Counted from the stretch's first letter, positions 1 to 8,825 are shown. The stretch: DNA of 64,000 nt from Rhodothermia bacterium (GCA_030428385.1 JAUIDY010000002.1:1-64000); one strand, 5' to 3'. Program-made: numbers and translations. Notes: generated by a model not told the origin, from the sequence alone.

Positions 1-574
1 CGGCAGCCGGTGCCTCGAAGGTGATGGTGTCCGACTCGCCGCCGCCAATAAGCGCGGTATGAACGATGACGGATTCGCCCTCCGGGATGTACTCGGTGTC
101 TTTGGCCATCATCGCCTGCTGCCCGAAGGTCGCGATGTCGGTACCTTGCGTCAACAAGACAAAGTTATGTCCCATCACGGTCTTGTCTAAACTCCCGGTG
201 TGGGTGAGGGTGAGGGTGACGGTTTGCCCGGCTTCGACGCGAATCTCATCCATGTCGAACTGCATCTGGTCGTTCGATGCCAACGTGATTTGAACCGCAT
301 CGCTAGCATCGGCGGCCTCACCAGCAGGATCAACCTCGCTGGTATCTTCAACATCATCATCGCTGGCATCGACAGGATCAGCATCATTGGCGTCGACCTC
401 GTCGGTTTCGGCAGGATCAACATTCATGGTGTCAACAGCGACAACCTCGTCGGTTTCGGCAGGATCAGCCGCTTGCTGAGCAGCCGTATCTGCGGGGGCC
501 GCAGGTTGATCGGGGCTGTTGTTACAACCGGCTAGGAAGAGGATGACCACGAGTAGTAACAGTGCCTTTTGCAT
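1..574 (-). CDS. azurin-like cupredoxin lipoprotein, 3' end cut by window edge
   Basis: The visible 191 codons begin with a lipoprotein signal (hydrophobic stretch ending LAGC, Cys17). An acidic linker of about 80 residues follows, containing DPAETDEV twice, and then an azurin-type blue-copper domain. Azurin hallmarks are visible: SNDQMQF near the strand start, the segment KTVMGHNFVL with the first copper ligand (His136 here), and IVHTALIGGGESD. The remaining expected ligands (Cys, His, Met) would lie beyond the left edge. Azurins are periplasmic one-electron carriers; a lipid-anchored form would hold the carrier at a membrane on a flexible tether, which is inference. The start is the only Met directly before the signal sequence. 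Confidence 0.85.
   Translation of the reverse strand, partial: MQKALLLLVVILFLAGCNNSPDQPAAPADTAAQQAADPAETDEVVAVDTMNVDPAETDEVDANDADPVDASDDDVEDTSEVDPAGEAADASDAVQITLASNDQMQFDMDEIRVEAGQTVTLTLTHTGSLDKTVMGHNFVLLTQGTDIATFGQQAMMAKDTEYIPEGESVIVHTALIGGGESDTITFEAPAA
396..467 (-). repeat. 24-bp direct repeat inside the azurin linker
   Basis: Two identical 24-bp copies (396-419 and 444-467) lie 48 bp apart, exactly 16 codons, so the protein repeats DPAETDEV in frame. A further degenerate unit (DPVDAS) follows. This suggests the acidic linker grew by in-frame duplication. Confidence 0.8.
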
Positions 575-954
575 GGGGACAGGTTGTTTGGTGGGGTTCA
601 TTCGCACGGTTTCTAGCGAAGCGCCTCCAGCTTTGCTTGTGGAAAGAAGCCGTGACGTTTTGGGAAACGGGTCGTCGGTTTGGGCGGCGTTGCCCTTCGG
701 CAAGGGGGAAAAGCCTGGCGGGTGCTCTTAAAAACGAGCGTGGGATTACCGAAATGGTTGTCTGTCGCCCAAGCCCACAAATTCGAATCTCCGTACTCTC
801 CCCGGTAGGGCTTGTTTCGGCGATGGTGCTTTCCAGCCCACTTCCTCGGTTAGAAGCAGCAGCAGAAAGGCGTGGATCGGCTATCGTCGGAAACCACCGG
901 GTGTCAGCGAGTTAAATACCTTCGCATCGACGAAAGCTCGCCCCGTGGCGTTTT
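575..954. other. intergenic region, no gene recognised
   Basis: About 380 bases separate the divergent azurin and relA/spoT genes. Short open frames here have no recognisable product and no convincing start signal. I see no tRNA cloverleaf or terminator. It presumably holds the two divergent promoters, but I could not identify them with confidence. Confidence 0.5.
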
Positions 955-3186
955 ATGATACAGGCTTCCATTCCGCAGCAGACGGAACTCAACATTGAGC
1001 CGCAGTACCTACAGCAGCTAGAGGAACTCATTGCGGCGTGCCACCAGCATCTGACGGCGGTGGATGAAGACATGATTCGCCGTGCCTTCCTGCTGAGCTA
1101 CTGGGCACACCGCAACGACCGCCGCGCCTCCGGCGAAATGTATATTTCGCACCCGCTGGCTGTGGCCCTGATTGTTGCCCGCGACATTGGCTTCGACGAC
1201 ATCTCGGTGGCGGCGGCGCTGATGCACGACGTGGTGGAAGACACCGAGTTTTCGCTGGACTACATCCGCGAAGAGTTCGGCGAGACGATGGGTGTCATCA
1301 TCAACGGGCTGACGAAGATTGAAGGCGTCTTTGCCTCGCGGGAGTTGGGGCAGGCCGAAAACGTGCGCAAGCTGATGCTCTCGATGGCCGAGGACATCCG
1401 CGTCATCCTCGTTAAGTTTGCCGACCGTTTGCACAACATGCAGACGCTGGGCTCGCTGCCGCGCCCGAAGCAACTCAAAATCGCCAACGAAACCCGCGAC
1501 CTGTTCGCCCCGCTGGCTCACCGGTTTGGCTTGTTCCAGATCAAGCGGGCGCTCGAAGACCTGACGCTGCGCATCTTGGAGCCGGAGATGTACTACGACA
1601 TCGTCAAGGGCCTGAGGGCCACAAAAGACGAACGCGAAGCTTTTGTGCAACGGTTCATCGAACCGCTCAAGCAACAGCTTGAAGATGATGGGTTTCAGTT
1701 CGACATCTACGGGCGCTCGAAGAACATCTTTTCGATCTACCGCAAGATGAAGCGGCAGAACAAACCGCTGGAGGAGATTTACGACCTGACAGCGGTGCGC
1801 ATCGTGCTCAAGAGCGAAGGCAAAAAGGGCAAGGAAGACTGCTGGCGCGTCTATTCGATGGTGACCGACCAGTACACGCCCATGCCCGAGCGCTTCCGCG
1901 ACTTCCTGTCGGTGCCCAAATCCAATGGCTATCAGAGCCTGCATACCACGGTGCTTGGCCCCGAAGGGCGCAACGTGGAGGTTCAGATCCGCACGCAAGA
2001 GATGCACGACATCGCCGAGCGGGGGGTGGCGGCACACTGGAAGTACAAGGAAGGGGTAGACGGCAGCGATCAGGAGATGGAGCAGTTCCTGTCGTGGGTG
2101 CGCGACCTGATGGAAAGTCCCGAACCAGAGCAGGCCACGGAATTTGTCAAGGATTTCCGGCTGAACCTGTACGACGAAGAGATCTACGTCTTCACCCCCG
2201 CGGGCGACCTGCTCAATCTGCCCGTGGGTGCCACGCCCGTCGACTTTGCCTACCACGTCCACACCGAAGTGGGCAACCAGTGCATCGGGGCCAAGGTGAA
2301 TGGCAAAATGGTGCCGCTGTCGTACAAGCTCAAAAGCGGCGATCAGGTGGAGGTGATTACCTCGAAGAAGCAGACGCCCAACCCTGACTGGATGCGGTTT
2401 GTGGTGACGCACAAGGCACGGGCACGGATTCGGCACTGGACCAACGAAAAACGCCGCAAGGCCATCCAACTGGGCCGCGACAACTGGCAGAAAAAGGCCA
2501 AGCGCCTGGGCCTGGAGGCGACGGAGCACGAACTGCATCGGTATGCCGCGCAGCTTCGCTTCGCCAACGTGCAGCAGATGTTCTACGAGATCGGGACCGG
2601 GTTGCTGGATGCCGACGAGTTGGTCAACCTGGTGCGCAACAAAAACCAGAGCGAGGAAGCAGCGCTGCCCGGCGAGAAAGGCATCCAGCTTCAGTACGAA
2701 GACTTTCTGGAAACGGCGCAGTCGTCGGGGCAGCCCGCACTGATGATCGATGGCGAGTTGCACACCGATATCGCCACCGCCTACGCGTCGTGTTGCAATC
2801 CCATTCCGGGCGACGAAGTCTTCGGGTTTATTAGCAAGACCGGCGCGATTAAAATTCACCGCGCCAACTGTAAAAACGCCCCTAACCTGCTGGTGAATCA
2901 CGCCGACCGCGTGGTGCCCGTGCAATGGAGCCGCCAGAAAGATGTCCAGTTTATTGTGGGCCTGCGCGTGATGGGCGAAGACCGCGTCGGTATTGTCAGC
3001 GATGTAACAACCGTTATTTCGCGGACGCTAAAGACCAATATCCGCTCCATCACCATCGAGTCCGAAGACGGCATCTTTGAGGGTACCTTGACGCTCTATG
3101 TGAGCGATCTCGAACACCTGCGCCGCCTGATGGACCGGATTAAGCGGATTGAAGGCATTTATGGCGTGTATAGGTTTGAAGAGTAA
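955..3186 (+). CDS. bifunctional (p)ppGpp synthetase/hydrolase, RelA/SpoT family
   Basis: A full-length RSH protein of 743 aa that makes and degrades the stringent-response alarmone (p)ppGpp in the cytoplasm. Domains in order: HD hydrolase with intact HDVVED (about residues 91-96) and ADRLHNMQTL; synthetase with GRSKNIFSIYRKM, RFRDFLSVPKSNGYQSLHTT (about 310-330) and VEVQIRT; TGS domain from about 405; C-terminal ACT domain from about 665. The intact HD motif favours a bifunctional enzyme over a synthetase-only RelA. The start follows an in-frame stop-rich leader and has no clear Shine-Dalgarno, as is common in Bacteroidota. It stands alone, with a weak hairpin after the stop. Confidence 0.95.
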   Translation: MIQASIPQQTELNIEPQYLQQLEELIAACHQHLTAVDEDMIRRAFLLSYWAHRNDRRASGEMYISHPLAVALIVARDIGFDDISVAAALMHDVVEDTEFSLDYIREEFGETMGVIINGLTKIEGVFASRELGQAENVRKLMLSMAEDIRVILVKFADRLHNMQTLGSLPRPKQLKIANETRDLFAPLAHRFGLFQIKRALEDLTLRILEPEMYYDIVKGLRATKDEREAFVQRFIEPLKQQLEDDGFQFDIYGRSKNIFSIYRKMKRQNKPLEEIYDLTAVRIVLKSEGKKGKEDCWRVYSMVTDQYTPMPERFRDFLSVPKSNGYQSLHTTVLGPEGRNVEVQIRTQEMHDIAERGVAAHWKYKEGVDGSDQEMEQFLSWVRDLMESPEPEQATEFVKDFRLNLYDEEIYVFTPAGDLLNLPVGATPVDFAYHVHTEVGNQCIGAKVNGKMVPLSYKLKSGDQVEVITSKKQTPNPDWMRFVVTHKARARIRHWTNEKRRKAIQLGRDNWQKKAKRLGLEATEHELHRYAAQLRFANVQQMFYEIGTGLLDADELVNLVRNKNQSEEAALPGEKGIQLQYEDFLETAQSSGQPALMIDGELHTDIATAYASCCNPIPGDEVFGFISKTGAIKIHRANCKNAPNLLVNHADRVVPVQWSRQKDVQFIVGLRVMGEDRVGIVSDVTTVISRTLKTNIRSITIESEDGIFEGTLTLYVSDLEHLRRLMDRIKRIEGIYGVYRFEE

Positions 3187-3201
3187 AGAAAAAGTAGGAA
3201 A

Positions 3202-3224
3202 AAGCAGGTTGCACCCACCTGTTT
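3202..3224 (+). terminator. possible weak terminator after relA/spoT
   Basis: Eight-base stem AAGCAGGT / ACCTGTTT (one G-T pair) with a 7-base loop just after the stop. The T-rich stretch that follows is interrupted, so termination is uncertain. Confidence 0.4.
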
Positions 3225-3381
3225 GATTTCTTAACTTCTCGCCCGTCCTTGGCGTGTAAGTCCTTTATTGATAATGGATTATTCGCGCTCTTGAAGCAAG
3301 AGATCAGGATTCCGCCACATTCTGCTCTTTGGTGCTCCCTACCTCTGTATCTTTCCCCTACCCGTCCTAACACATTTACCA

Positions 3382-3765
3382 ATGCCTGACCGATCTGATA
3401 CGCAAACCAAAAAAGATGTTGCTCGCCGCGTGGCGGACCTCATGGATGAGCCCATCTACAAGTGTGAACCCTGGGTAAAAGCCGTTATTACGGCCCTGGG
3501 CGACATGATGGTAGAAGCGGACCCTGAAGTACGTATCGAACTGCGCGACTTTGGGGTGTTCGAGGTCAAAAAGACCAAAGCCAAGCCCAAAGCCCGCAAC
3601 CCCAAGACCAACGAGACGGTGTTTATCCCCAGCCGTCGCAAAACCCACTTTAAGCCCAGCAAGCGCCTCAAGGAAATCCTGCAAACGCCGCTGAAAGACC
3701 TCGATTATAAGCTGCCCGAAGGCAGTGCCGATAACCGGGCTCCGGCGGTTGCAGAGGCAGCCTGA
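3382..3765 (+). CDS. HU/IHF-family nucleoid DNA-binding protein with C-terminal tail
   Basis: A 127-aa protein with the whole HU/IHF fold. The N-terminal helices (TKKDVARRVADLMD) lead into the conserved RDFGVFEVKK strand and the DNA-inserting arm with RNPKTNET, a variant of the usual RNPxTG. The arm ends in VFIPSRRKTHFKPSKRLK. The family bends and compacts DNA as dimers. Residues after about 103 form an extension ending in AEAA that normal HU (about 90 aa) lacks; its role is unknown. A good terminator follows. Confidence 0.92.
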   Translation: MPDRSDTQTKKDVARRVADLMDEPIYKCEPWVKAVITALGDMMVEADPEVRIELRDFGVFEVKKTKAKPKARNPKTNETVFIPSRRKTHFKPSKRLKEILQTPLKDLDYKLPEGSADNRAPAVAEAA

Positions 3766-3792
3766 CACGGCGTGGGCACTTGAATCAGCCTC

Positions 3793-3831
3793 AAGGCGAA
3801 GCGAACCTCAGTGGTTTGGCTTCGCCTTTTT
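3793..3831 (+). terminator. rho-independent terminator after the HU/IHF gene
   Basis: Ten-base perfect stem AAGGCGAAGC / GCTTCGCCTT with a 16-base loop, followed by TTTTT. It ends transcription of the HU gene shortly before ruvX. Confidence 0.85.
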
Positions 3832-3861
3832 CATGGCCTCGCCAGATCTTCTCAACCGGGC

Positions 3862-4293
3862 ATGGTAACACCCTCCCCCCGCATTGTCGCTGTTGATTAT
3901 GGCACCAAGCGTGTCGGGTTGGCCCTCGCCGATCCGTTGCGTTTGTTCGCCCAGCCCTTTGGTACGCTGACTCCCGATGAGGCCGTGGCGGCGTTGGAGA
4001 AGCTGCATCAGGACGAAATGATCGCGACCGTCGTCATCGGGTGGCCGCTGACGGAGGCTGGCGAAGAAGGCCCCGCCACCGAGCGGGTGCAGCAGTATAT
4101 CAACCGGTTGCGCAAGCGTCTCCGGGGGGTGGAATTTGTGACATGGGACGAACGCTATACGTCGGAATTAGCCAAGGTGCGGCTTCAGGAGATCGGCGGG
4201 ACGCGCAAACAACGCCGGAAAAAAGGCCGCGTCGATACGATGGCGGCTGCCATTATCCTGGAAGAATACCTGGCCACGCTGGCGTCCGAATGA
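3862..4293 (+). CDS. ruvX: RuvX/YqgF-family putative Holliday junction resolvase
   Basis: Predicted 143-aa RNase H-fold nuclease, acting on Holliday junctions or, in some bacteria, on pre-16S rRNA 5' ends. It shows the family features: first-strand Asp in IVAVDYGTKRVGLALAD, the VVIGWPLTEAGEEG region, WDERYTS, and the terminal acidic residue in the RVDTMAAAIILEEYL helix. I chose the Met before VTPSPRIVAVDYG because the longer frame reads through the preceding terminator hairpin. Peptide deformylase follows after an intergenic palindrome. Confidence 0.88.
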   Translation: MVTPSPRIVAVDYGTKRVGLALADPLRLFAQPFGTLTPDEAVAALEKLHQDEMIATVVIGWPLTEAGEEGPATERVQQYINRLRKRLRGVEFVTWDERYTSELAKVRLQEIGGTRKQRRKKGRVDTMAAAIILEEYLATLASE

Positions 4294-4413
4294 TCGTGCG
4301 CTTTGGGCCGGGGCAAGGAAACACCTGTTCCGGTTGGTTCTTTTAACGGGCTGCTTTTGTGATGGATAGCCTTCATAGCGCGGGTTCGTTCTATTGATGG
4401 CCATGCTGTGTAT

Positions 4414-4480
4414 GTGAAACGTAAAACGTGAACTATTTTCCACACGATGATGCTTGGCACCCTCACGTTTTACGTTTCAC
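4414..4480. repeat. 18-bp perfect palindromic intergenic repeat, copy 1
   Basis: GTGAAACGTAAAACGTGA at 4414-4431 is repeated as its exact reverse complement at 4463-4480 around a 31-base spacer. The same arm, plus the adjoining GGGTGCC(A/G)AGC on the opposite strand, recurs at the end of murC near 53.1 kb. It is a dispersed element and not a gene-specific terminator. Confidence 0.85.
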
Positions 4481-4540
4481 GTATTAATCCCCAAGCAGTA
4501 CCCTGAAACTGACCAACGCTATAGCCTGATCGCACCACCT

Positions 4541-5113
4541 ATGATTCTGCCCATTTATGTATACGGCGCCCCGGTTCTGCGGGAAGAGACGCAGCCCGTG
4601 GAAACGAACTCGGAGGAATTGCAAACACTCATCGACAACATGATCGAGACGATGCATGGGGCAGCGGGCATCGGGTTGGCGGCTCCGCAGGTGGGACGCA
4701 CCGAGCGGCTATTTGTAGTAGACCTCAGCCCCATGCTCGAAGACCTGGAGCCCGAAGAACGCGCCGCCTTACCCGAGCAGCCGATGGCATTGATCAACCC
4801 CGAGATTGTGTGGGAAGGGGAGGAAGATGTAGCCTTCGAGGAAGGCTGTTTGTCCATTCCCGACCTGCGCGACGAGGTCATCCGGCCCGAACAAATCCGG
4901 ATTCGGTATCAGGACCGCCAGTTTAACACGCACGAGTTGACGGTGGGGAGCCTGCTCGCCCGTGTCTTCCAGCACGAATATGATCACCTCGAAGGCATCC
5001 TGTTCATCGACCACCTGAGCGCGTTTCGGCGGCGGCTCCTCAAGCGCCGCCTTCGCGAAATGGCGCAAGGCAACGTCGAAGCCGAATATCCGCTCGCATT
5101 GCCGACGACGTAG
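4541..5113 (+). CDS. def: peptide deformylase
   Basis: A 190-aa metalloenzyme that removes the formyl group from the N-terminal Met of new proteins. All three family motifs are present: GIGLAAPQVG, EEGCLSIP (metal-binding Cys) and QHEYDHLEG (the HExxDH metal site). I placed the start at the Met of MILPIYVYG, the usual deformylase N-terminus. The longer in-frame extension would translate the palindromic repeat upstream. The length fits the family. Confidence 0.95.
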   Translation: MILPIYVYGAPVLREETQPVETNSEELQTLIDNMIETMHGAAGIGLAAPQVGRTERLFVVDLSPMLEDLEPEERAALPEQPMALINPEIVWEGEEDVAFEEGCLSIPDLRDEVIRPEQIRIRYQDRQFNTHELTVGSLLARVFQHEYDHLEGILFIDHLSAFRRRLLKRRLREMAQGNVEAEYPLALPTT

Positions 5114-5236
5114 GTTAAGGACAGCGAAGCAACAAAAAGCGACCATACTGATACGTTCGTGTTGCCAACGACGTAGGGTGAACCTCAGCCACCGTCGCGG
5201 CGTTAGCGGCTTTCATCTCACCAACCCCGGTGCCCG

Positions 5237-5611
5237 ATGCCGTTGCGGCTCCATCCCTTGCGCTCCCTGAGTGCCGTGCTTTTGCTCACGGTGCTGCTGG
5301 GCGGTATGGTGGGCGGCGTAGTGCATCGCGTGCACCATGGGACCGGGCAAGCCCACGGCGTGGTCAACGAAGCGCCGTTGCCCGATGACTGCGATCATTC
5401 GCAGCATGATGTGGCCTTTGAACATCAGACCCTTAGCTTCCACGCGGAGCAGTGTGTCTTGTGCTCGCGGCAGGTGGTGTCGGTAGGCGATGCCCAAGCC
5501 CTGCATGATCAGCGCCACACGTTTGCAGACTATTCCGCATTTCCCGAACTCGCTCTTTCCGAGGCTCCGGTACGGTACGCCTCGATTCGGGGACCTCCTG
5601 TGGCCGTGTAA
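5237..5611 (+). CDS. small secreted His/Cys-rich protein upstream of a TonB receptor
   Basis: A 124-aa protein with a basic N-terminus and a hydrophobic segment (SAVLLLTVLLGGMVGGVV, about residues 11-28) that serves as signal or anchor. A His-rich region follows: HRVHHGTGQAH, CDHSQHD, EHQTLSFHAEQCVLC. The clustered His and the CxxC pair suggest metal binding. I do not recognise a named family. Similar small His-rich proteins do occur beside metal TonB receptors in Bacteroidota, from general knowledge. It precedes the receptor by about 90 bases in the same direction, so a shared operon is likely. Confidence 0.7.
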   Translation: MPLRLHPLRSLSAVLLLTVLLGGMVGGVVHRVHHGTGQAHGVVNEAPLPDDCDHSQHDVAFEHQTLSFHAEQCVLCSRQVVSVGDAQALHDQRHTFADYSAFPELALSEAPVRYASIRGPPVAV

Positions 5612-5687
5612 GCGGTAGGTTGCGGGTGCACGAGGCACTCGCTATTTAATCGGCCCACTCTTCTAAAGAGGTGGCCGAACGCATGGC

Positions 5688-5694
5688 AAGGAGG
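5688..5694 (+). promoter_or_regulatory. strong Shine-Dalgarno before the TonB receptor
   Basis: AAGGAGG lies 4 bases before the chosen ATG. Most genes in this window lack such a site, so it helps fix this start. Confidence 0.6.
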
Positions 5695-5698
5695 CGTA

Positions 5699-8053
5699 AT
5701 GCAAGCGCATATTAAGGGCAGCAGCGTCCGTAACGGGGCGATGTGGTTGCTCGTGTTATTGGGATTCTGGCGGCCCACGGCGGCCCAACATATTACGGGG
5801 GAGGTGCGTGTCGCCGAGGGAGGCGTGCTGCCCGGTGTTAATGTGGTGGTGCCCGGCTTGGAGCGCGGTGCCGTTACCGATGCCGACGGGCGTTACCTGC
5901 TCGAACGGCTCCCGCTGGGAGCGCATACGGTGGCGTTTCGTTTTATCGGCTATGTGACAGAGACGCGCACCGTGGTGGTGCAGGCCGACACCACGGTCAC
6001 GTTGGACATTACCTTGCAACCCGCGACGTTGCAGACCGATGAGGTGGTAATCACGGGTGCTGGCGGCCACACGGCGATGCTGAACCGGGCCACGCTGTCG
6101 GTTTCGACATTGGAAGCGCGGGACCTGGACGCGTTGCGCGGGCAAACACTGGGCGAGACACTGGAACAACTGCCGGGCGTGACCACGCTTTCGACGGGAC
6201 CGAGCATTGCCAAGCCGGTGATCCGGGGCCTCCACAGCCAGCGGTTGGTGGTGTTAAACGCCGGGGTTCCGCAGGAAGGCCAACAGTGGGGCGGTGAGCA
6301 CGCACCGGAGATTGATCCGTTTGCCCCAGCCCGAATTGAAGTCGTCAAAGGAGCCGCAGGCGTCGAATACGGCGTCGGTGCCATTGGCGGAGCGATTCGG
6401 GTGGAGCCCCGCGAACTGCCCACGCAGGCAGGCCTCGGAGGTCGGTTGATGCTTAACGGCTTCTCGAACAGCCGCCAGGGAGCCGGATCGGTGTTGCTGG
6501 AAGGGGGATCACGGCAGGTACCCGGCTTTGGGTGGCGTGTGCAAGGTACAGCCCGCAAAGCTGGAGACGCCCACACCCGCGACTATGTCATCGGCAATTC
6601 CGCCTTTGAGGAATTCGATGCCAACATCGCCGCCGGATATCACACCGAGCGGTTCGGGGTGGATGCCTATTACAGCCACTTTGGTACCGAACTGGGCCTC
6701 TATCGCGGAGCGCACATCGGCAACGTGGACGACCTGTTGCGGGCCATCGAACGGGGCGAGCCGCTGGTGGACTACGACTTTTCGTTTACCATCGATCCGC
6801 CGAAGCAGACCATTGCGCACGACCTGATTACGCTGCGGAGCCACTACGACTTCGCCACCCGCGACCGGCTGGAGCTTCAGTTTGGCTACCAGCGCAACAA
6901 ACGGCAAGAATTCGATGCACACCGCCGCTTCGGCGAGCCCGACGAAGATCCTGCTTTTGCGCTGACGCTGACGACGCAGACGCTCGAAGCAAAGCTGCGC
7001 ATGGCTCCGCGGGGCCATTTCTTCGGCGTGGCGGGTGTGAGCGGCATGAATCAGGCGAACCGCAACACCGAAAGCGGCTACCTCATTCCCAACTTCCGGG
7101 CGCTCACCGGTGGCACCTTTGCCCGCGGCACCTGGATCAGCGGACCGTGGACGGCAGAGGCGGGGGCACGTGTTGACTGGCGTTGGCTGGAGGCGTTTCC
7201 GCGCGAAAATCTCTCACGCGGCGACTTCGTGCGGCGCACACATAACTACGCGAGCTTTTCCGGCGTTATTGGTGGGATCTGGCGGTTTGCCTCGGCATGG
7301 TCGGTAGCGGCGAACCTGGGCAGCGCATGGCGGCCCCCCGGTGTCAACGAACTATACAACTTCGGCGTGCATCATGGCACGGCGCAGTTCGAGACCGGCG
7401 ACCCCCGCCTCGGCGGCGAACGTTCGCTCAATGCCGATGTGACCCTGCGCCACGCCACCAACCGTGCTACGCTCGAAACCAGTGTGTACAACAACCACAT
7501 CGATGGCTTTATCTACCTGTTTCCGACTCAGGAAGAGGTGGTGACGATTCGCGGCTCATTCCCGGCGTTTCAGTATCAACAGAATGATGTGGTGTTGCGG
7601 GGGCTGGATGGCAGTGCCAGTTACCGGCTGACTTCCTGGTTCACCGCCGGACTGCGCGGTTCCGTCGTGCGGGCAACGAACCTCGACATCGACACACCGC
7701 TGATCTTCATGCCTGCGGACCGTGCGACGGTATCCGGTCAGGTGGCGTTTCCCGATTGGGGACGGCTGCATCTGGCGGCGTTGGAGGTCGAGGGCGTGTT
7801 CATACGCAAGCAAACCCGCGTGCCTACCGGCGTCGATTATGCCGAGCCGCCCGATGGCTATGCGTTGCTGAACCTCAGCTACCACGCTGAACTGCATCTG
7901 GACAACCTACCGCTCACGTTCAGTTTGGGGGTGCAAAACCTCCTCAACACCCGCTACCGCGACTACCTCAGTCGCTTCCGCTACTTCATCGATGATCCGG
8001 GCCGCAACGTGGTGCTGCGCCTTCAGGTGCCGTTCGGCACGGTGGCCCGGTAA
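5699..8053 (+). CDS. TonB-dependent outer-membrane receptor, probable metal or metal-complex uptake
   Basis: A 784-aa outer-membrane receptor. After a signal peptide ending near TAAQ come a carboxypeptidase-regulatory-like domain (ITGEVRVAEGGVLPGVNV..., about residues 31-115), a plug domain (GETLEQLPGVTT, KPVIRGLHSQRLVVL, IEVVKGAAGVEYG) and a 22-strand-type barrel ending in an aromatic-rich C-terminus. The plug segment GQQWGGEHAPEIDPF resembles zinc- and metal-type receptors of the ZnuD kind. Substrate assignment is inference, strengthened by the His-rich protein before it and the acidic lipoprotein after it. Confidence 0.85.
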   Translation: MQAHIKGSSVRNGAMWLLVLLGFWRPTAAQHITGEVRVAEGGVLPGVNVVVPGLERGAVTDADGRYLLERLPLGAHTVAFRFIGYVTETRTVVVQADTTVTLDITLQPATLQTDEVVITGAGGHTAMLNRATLSVSTLEARDLDALRGQTLGETLEQLPGVTTLSTGPSIAKPVIRGLHSQRLVVLNAGVPQEGQQWGGEHAPEIDPFAPARIEVVKGAAGVEYGVGAIGGAIRVEPRELPTQAGLGGRLMLNGFSNSRQGAGSVLLEGGSRQVPGFGWRVQGTARKAGDAHTRDYVIGNSAFEEFDANIAAGYHTERFGVDAYYSHFGTELGLYRGAHIGNVDDLLRAIERGEPLVDYDFSFTIDPPKQTIAHDLITLRSHYDFATRDRLELQFGYQRNKRQEFDAHRRFGEPDEDPAFALTLTTQTLEAKLRMAPRGHFFGVAGVSGMNQANRNTESGYLIPNFRALTGGTFARGTWISGPWTAEAGARVDWRWLEAFPRENLSRGDFVRRTHNYASFSGVIGGIWRFASAWSVAANLGSAWRPPGVNELYNFGVHHGTAQFETGDPRLGGERSLNADVTLRHATNRATLETSVYNNHIDGFIYLFPTQEEVVTIRGSFPAFQYQQNDVVLRGLDGSASYRLTSWFTAGLRGSVVRATNLDIDTPLIFMPADRATVSGQVAFPDWGRLHLAALEVEGVFIRKQTRVPTGVDYAEPPDGYALLNLSYHAELHLDNLPLTFSLGVQNLLNTRYRDYLSRFRYFIDDPGRNVVLRLQVPFGTVAR

Positions 8054-8090
8054 TCAGTTTTTCGAAAACACTCCTTTTGTACCTATCCCT

Positions 8091-8648
8091 ATGAAACGGA
8101 TTCTATCCTTTTTTGCGCTTTCGCTGTTTTTGTTCACCATGTCGGCCTGTGACTCCACGGAGCCCGATGATCCGCATGCCGGTGAGGAAGAACTCATCAC
8201 CCGTGTGGTGCTCACACTGACGGGCGGCGGGCAAACCGTCACTGCCACTGCTGATGATCCTGATGGCGATGGCGTGGGCATTCAAACCGAAACCATTGTC
8301 CTGCAAAACGGCGTCACCTACACCGGAAGCATTGCGTTGTTTAACGACCTCGCCGATGAGCCCGAAGAAGAGAACGTCACCGCTGAAATTGAAGACGAAG
8401 ATGACGAGCATCAGTTCTTCTACACCGTCGGCGGGAGCGTGCAGAATGGCGTGACCGTCACCATCACCGACCAAGATGGCAACGGCTTACCGGTGGGACT
8501 CGATTATACAGTCGCGGTTGCCAACGGAAGCACAGGCACGGGCACGCTCAACGTGGTGCTGAGTCACTACGACGACGGGCCCAAAAACGGCACCGACCGC
8601 AGCGACGAAACCGACATCGACGTGACGTTTCCGCTGACGGTGCAATAA
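8091..8648 (+). CDS. acidic lipoprotein paired with the TonB receptor
   Basis: A 185-aa lipoprotein with signal MKRILSFFALSLFLFTMSAC. One beta-rich domain follows, with VVLTLTGGGQTVTATADDPDGDG, NGVTYTGSIALFNDLADEP and DDEHQFFYTVGG. Proteins like this are common in Bacteroidota next to a TonB receptor, where they are often labelled a type 1 periplasmic-binding-fold superfamily protein; that label is not functionally proven. It starts 37 bases after the receptor. The lipoprotein at 31877-32917 carries two copies of what looks like the same domain. Confidence 0.8.
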   Translation: MKRILSFFALSLFLFTMSACDSTEPDDPHAGEEELITRVVLTLTGGGQTVTATADDPDGDGVGIQTETIVLQNGVTYTGSIALFNDLADEPEEENVTAEIEDEDDEHQFFYTVGGSVQNGVTVTITDQDGNGLPVGLDYTVAVANGSTGTGTLNVVLSHYDDGPKNGTDRSDETDIDVTFPLTVQ

Positions 8649-8678
8649 GGCAGCCTTTTGCGTGTGACACACATGCTC

Positions 8679-8780
8679 GTCATCGCGAGGAGCCACAGGC
8701 GACGTGGCGATTTCATCCCGTTTGCAATGCGCACTTGTCAGGGTGGGATCACCACAACTTCTTCGGAGCTTCGTGATGAC
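8679..8780. repeat. palindromic GTCATCGCGAGGAGC-type intergenic repeat
   Basis: The left arm (8679-8719) begins GTCATCGCGAGGAGC. The right arm (8741-8780), read on the other strand, begins GTCATCACGAAGCTCC and runs parallel to the left arm to a GGGAT/ATCCC end. One arm recurs at 24553-24590. Repeats of this general form are known from many bacterial genomes. Confidence 0.75.
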
Positions 8781-8825
8781 CATAAAAAACGCGGGGCGCG
8801 TACGTCCTGACGCTCTCGAACATAC

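Noticed and set aside
770-815. ATTCGAATCTCCG resembling a tRNA T-loop
   Set aside because: No matching stem on either side, and no acceptor or anticodon arm upstream.
1018-2925. A 635-codon open frame antisense to relA/spoT
   Set aside because: It shadows a fully conserved gene. Long antisense frames are expected where the third codon position is GC-rich, and the product has no recognisable domain.
4454-4540. Longer N-terminus for peptide deformylase
   Set aside because: It would translate the palindromic repeat; deformylases normally start at the Met before ILPI.
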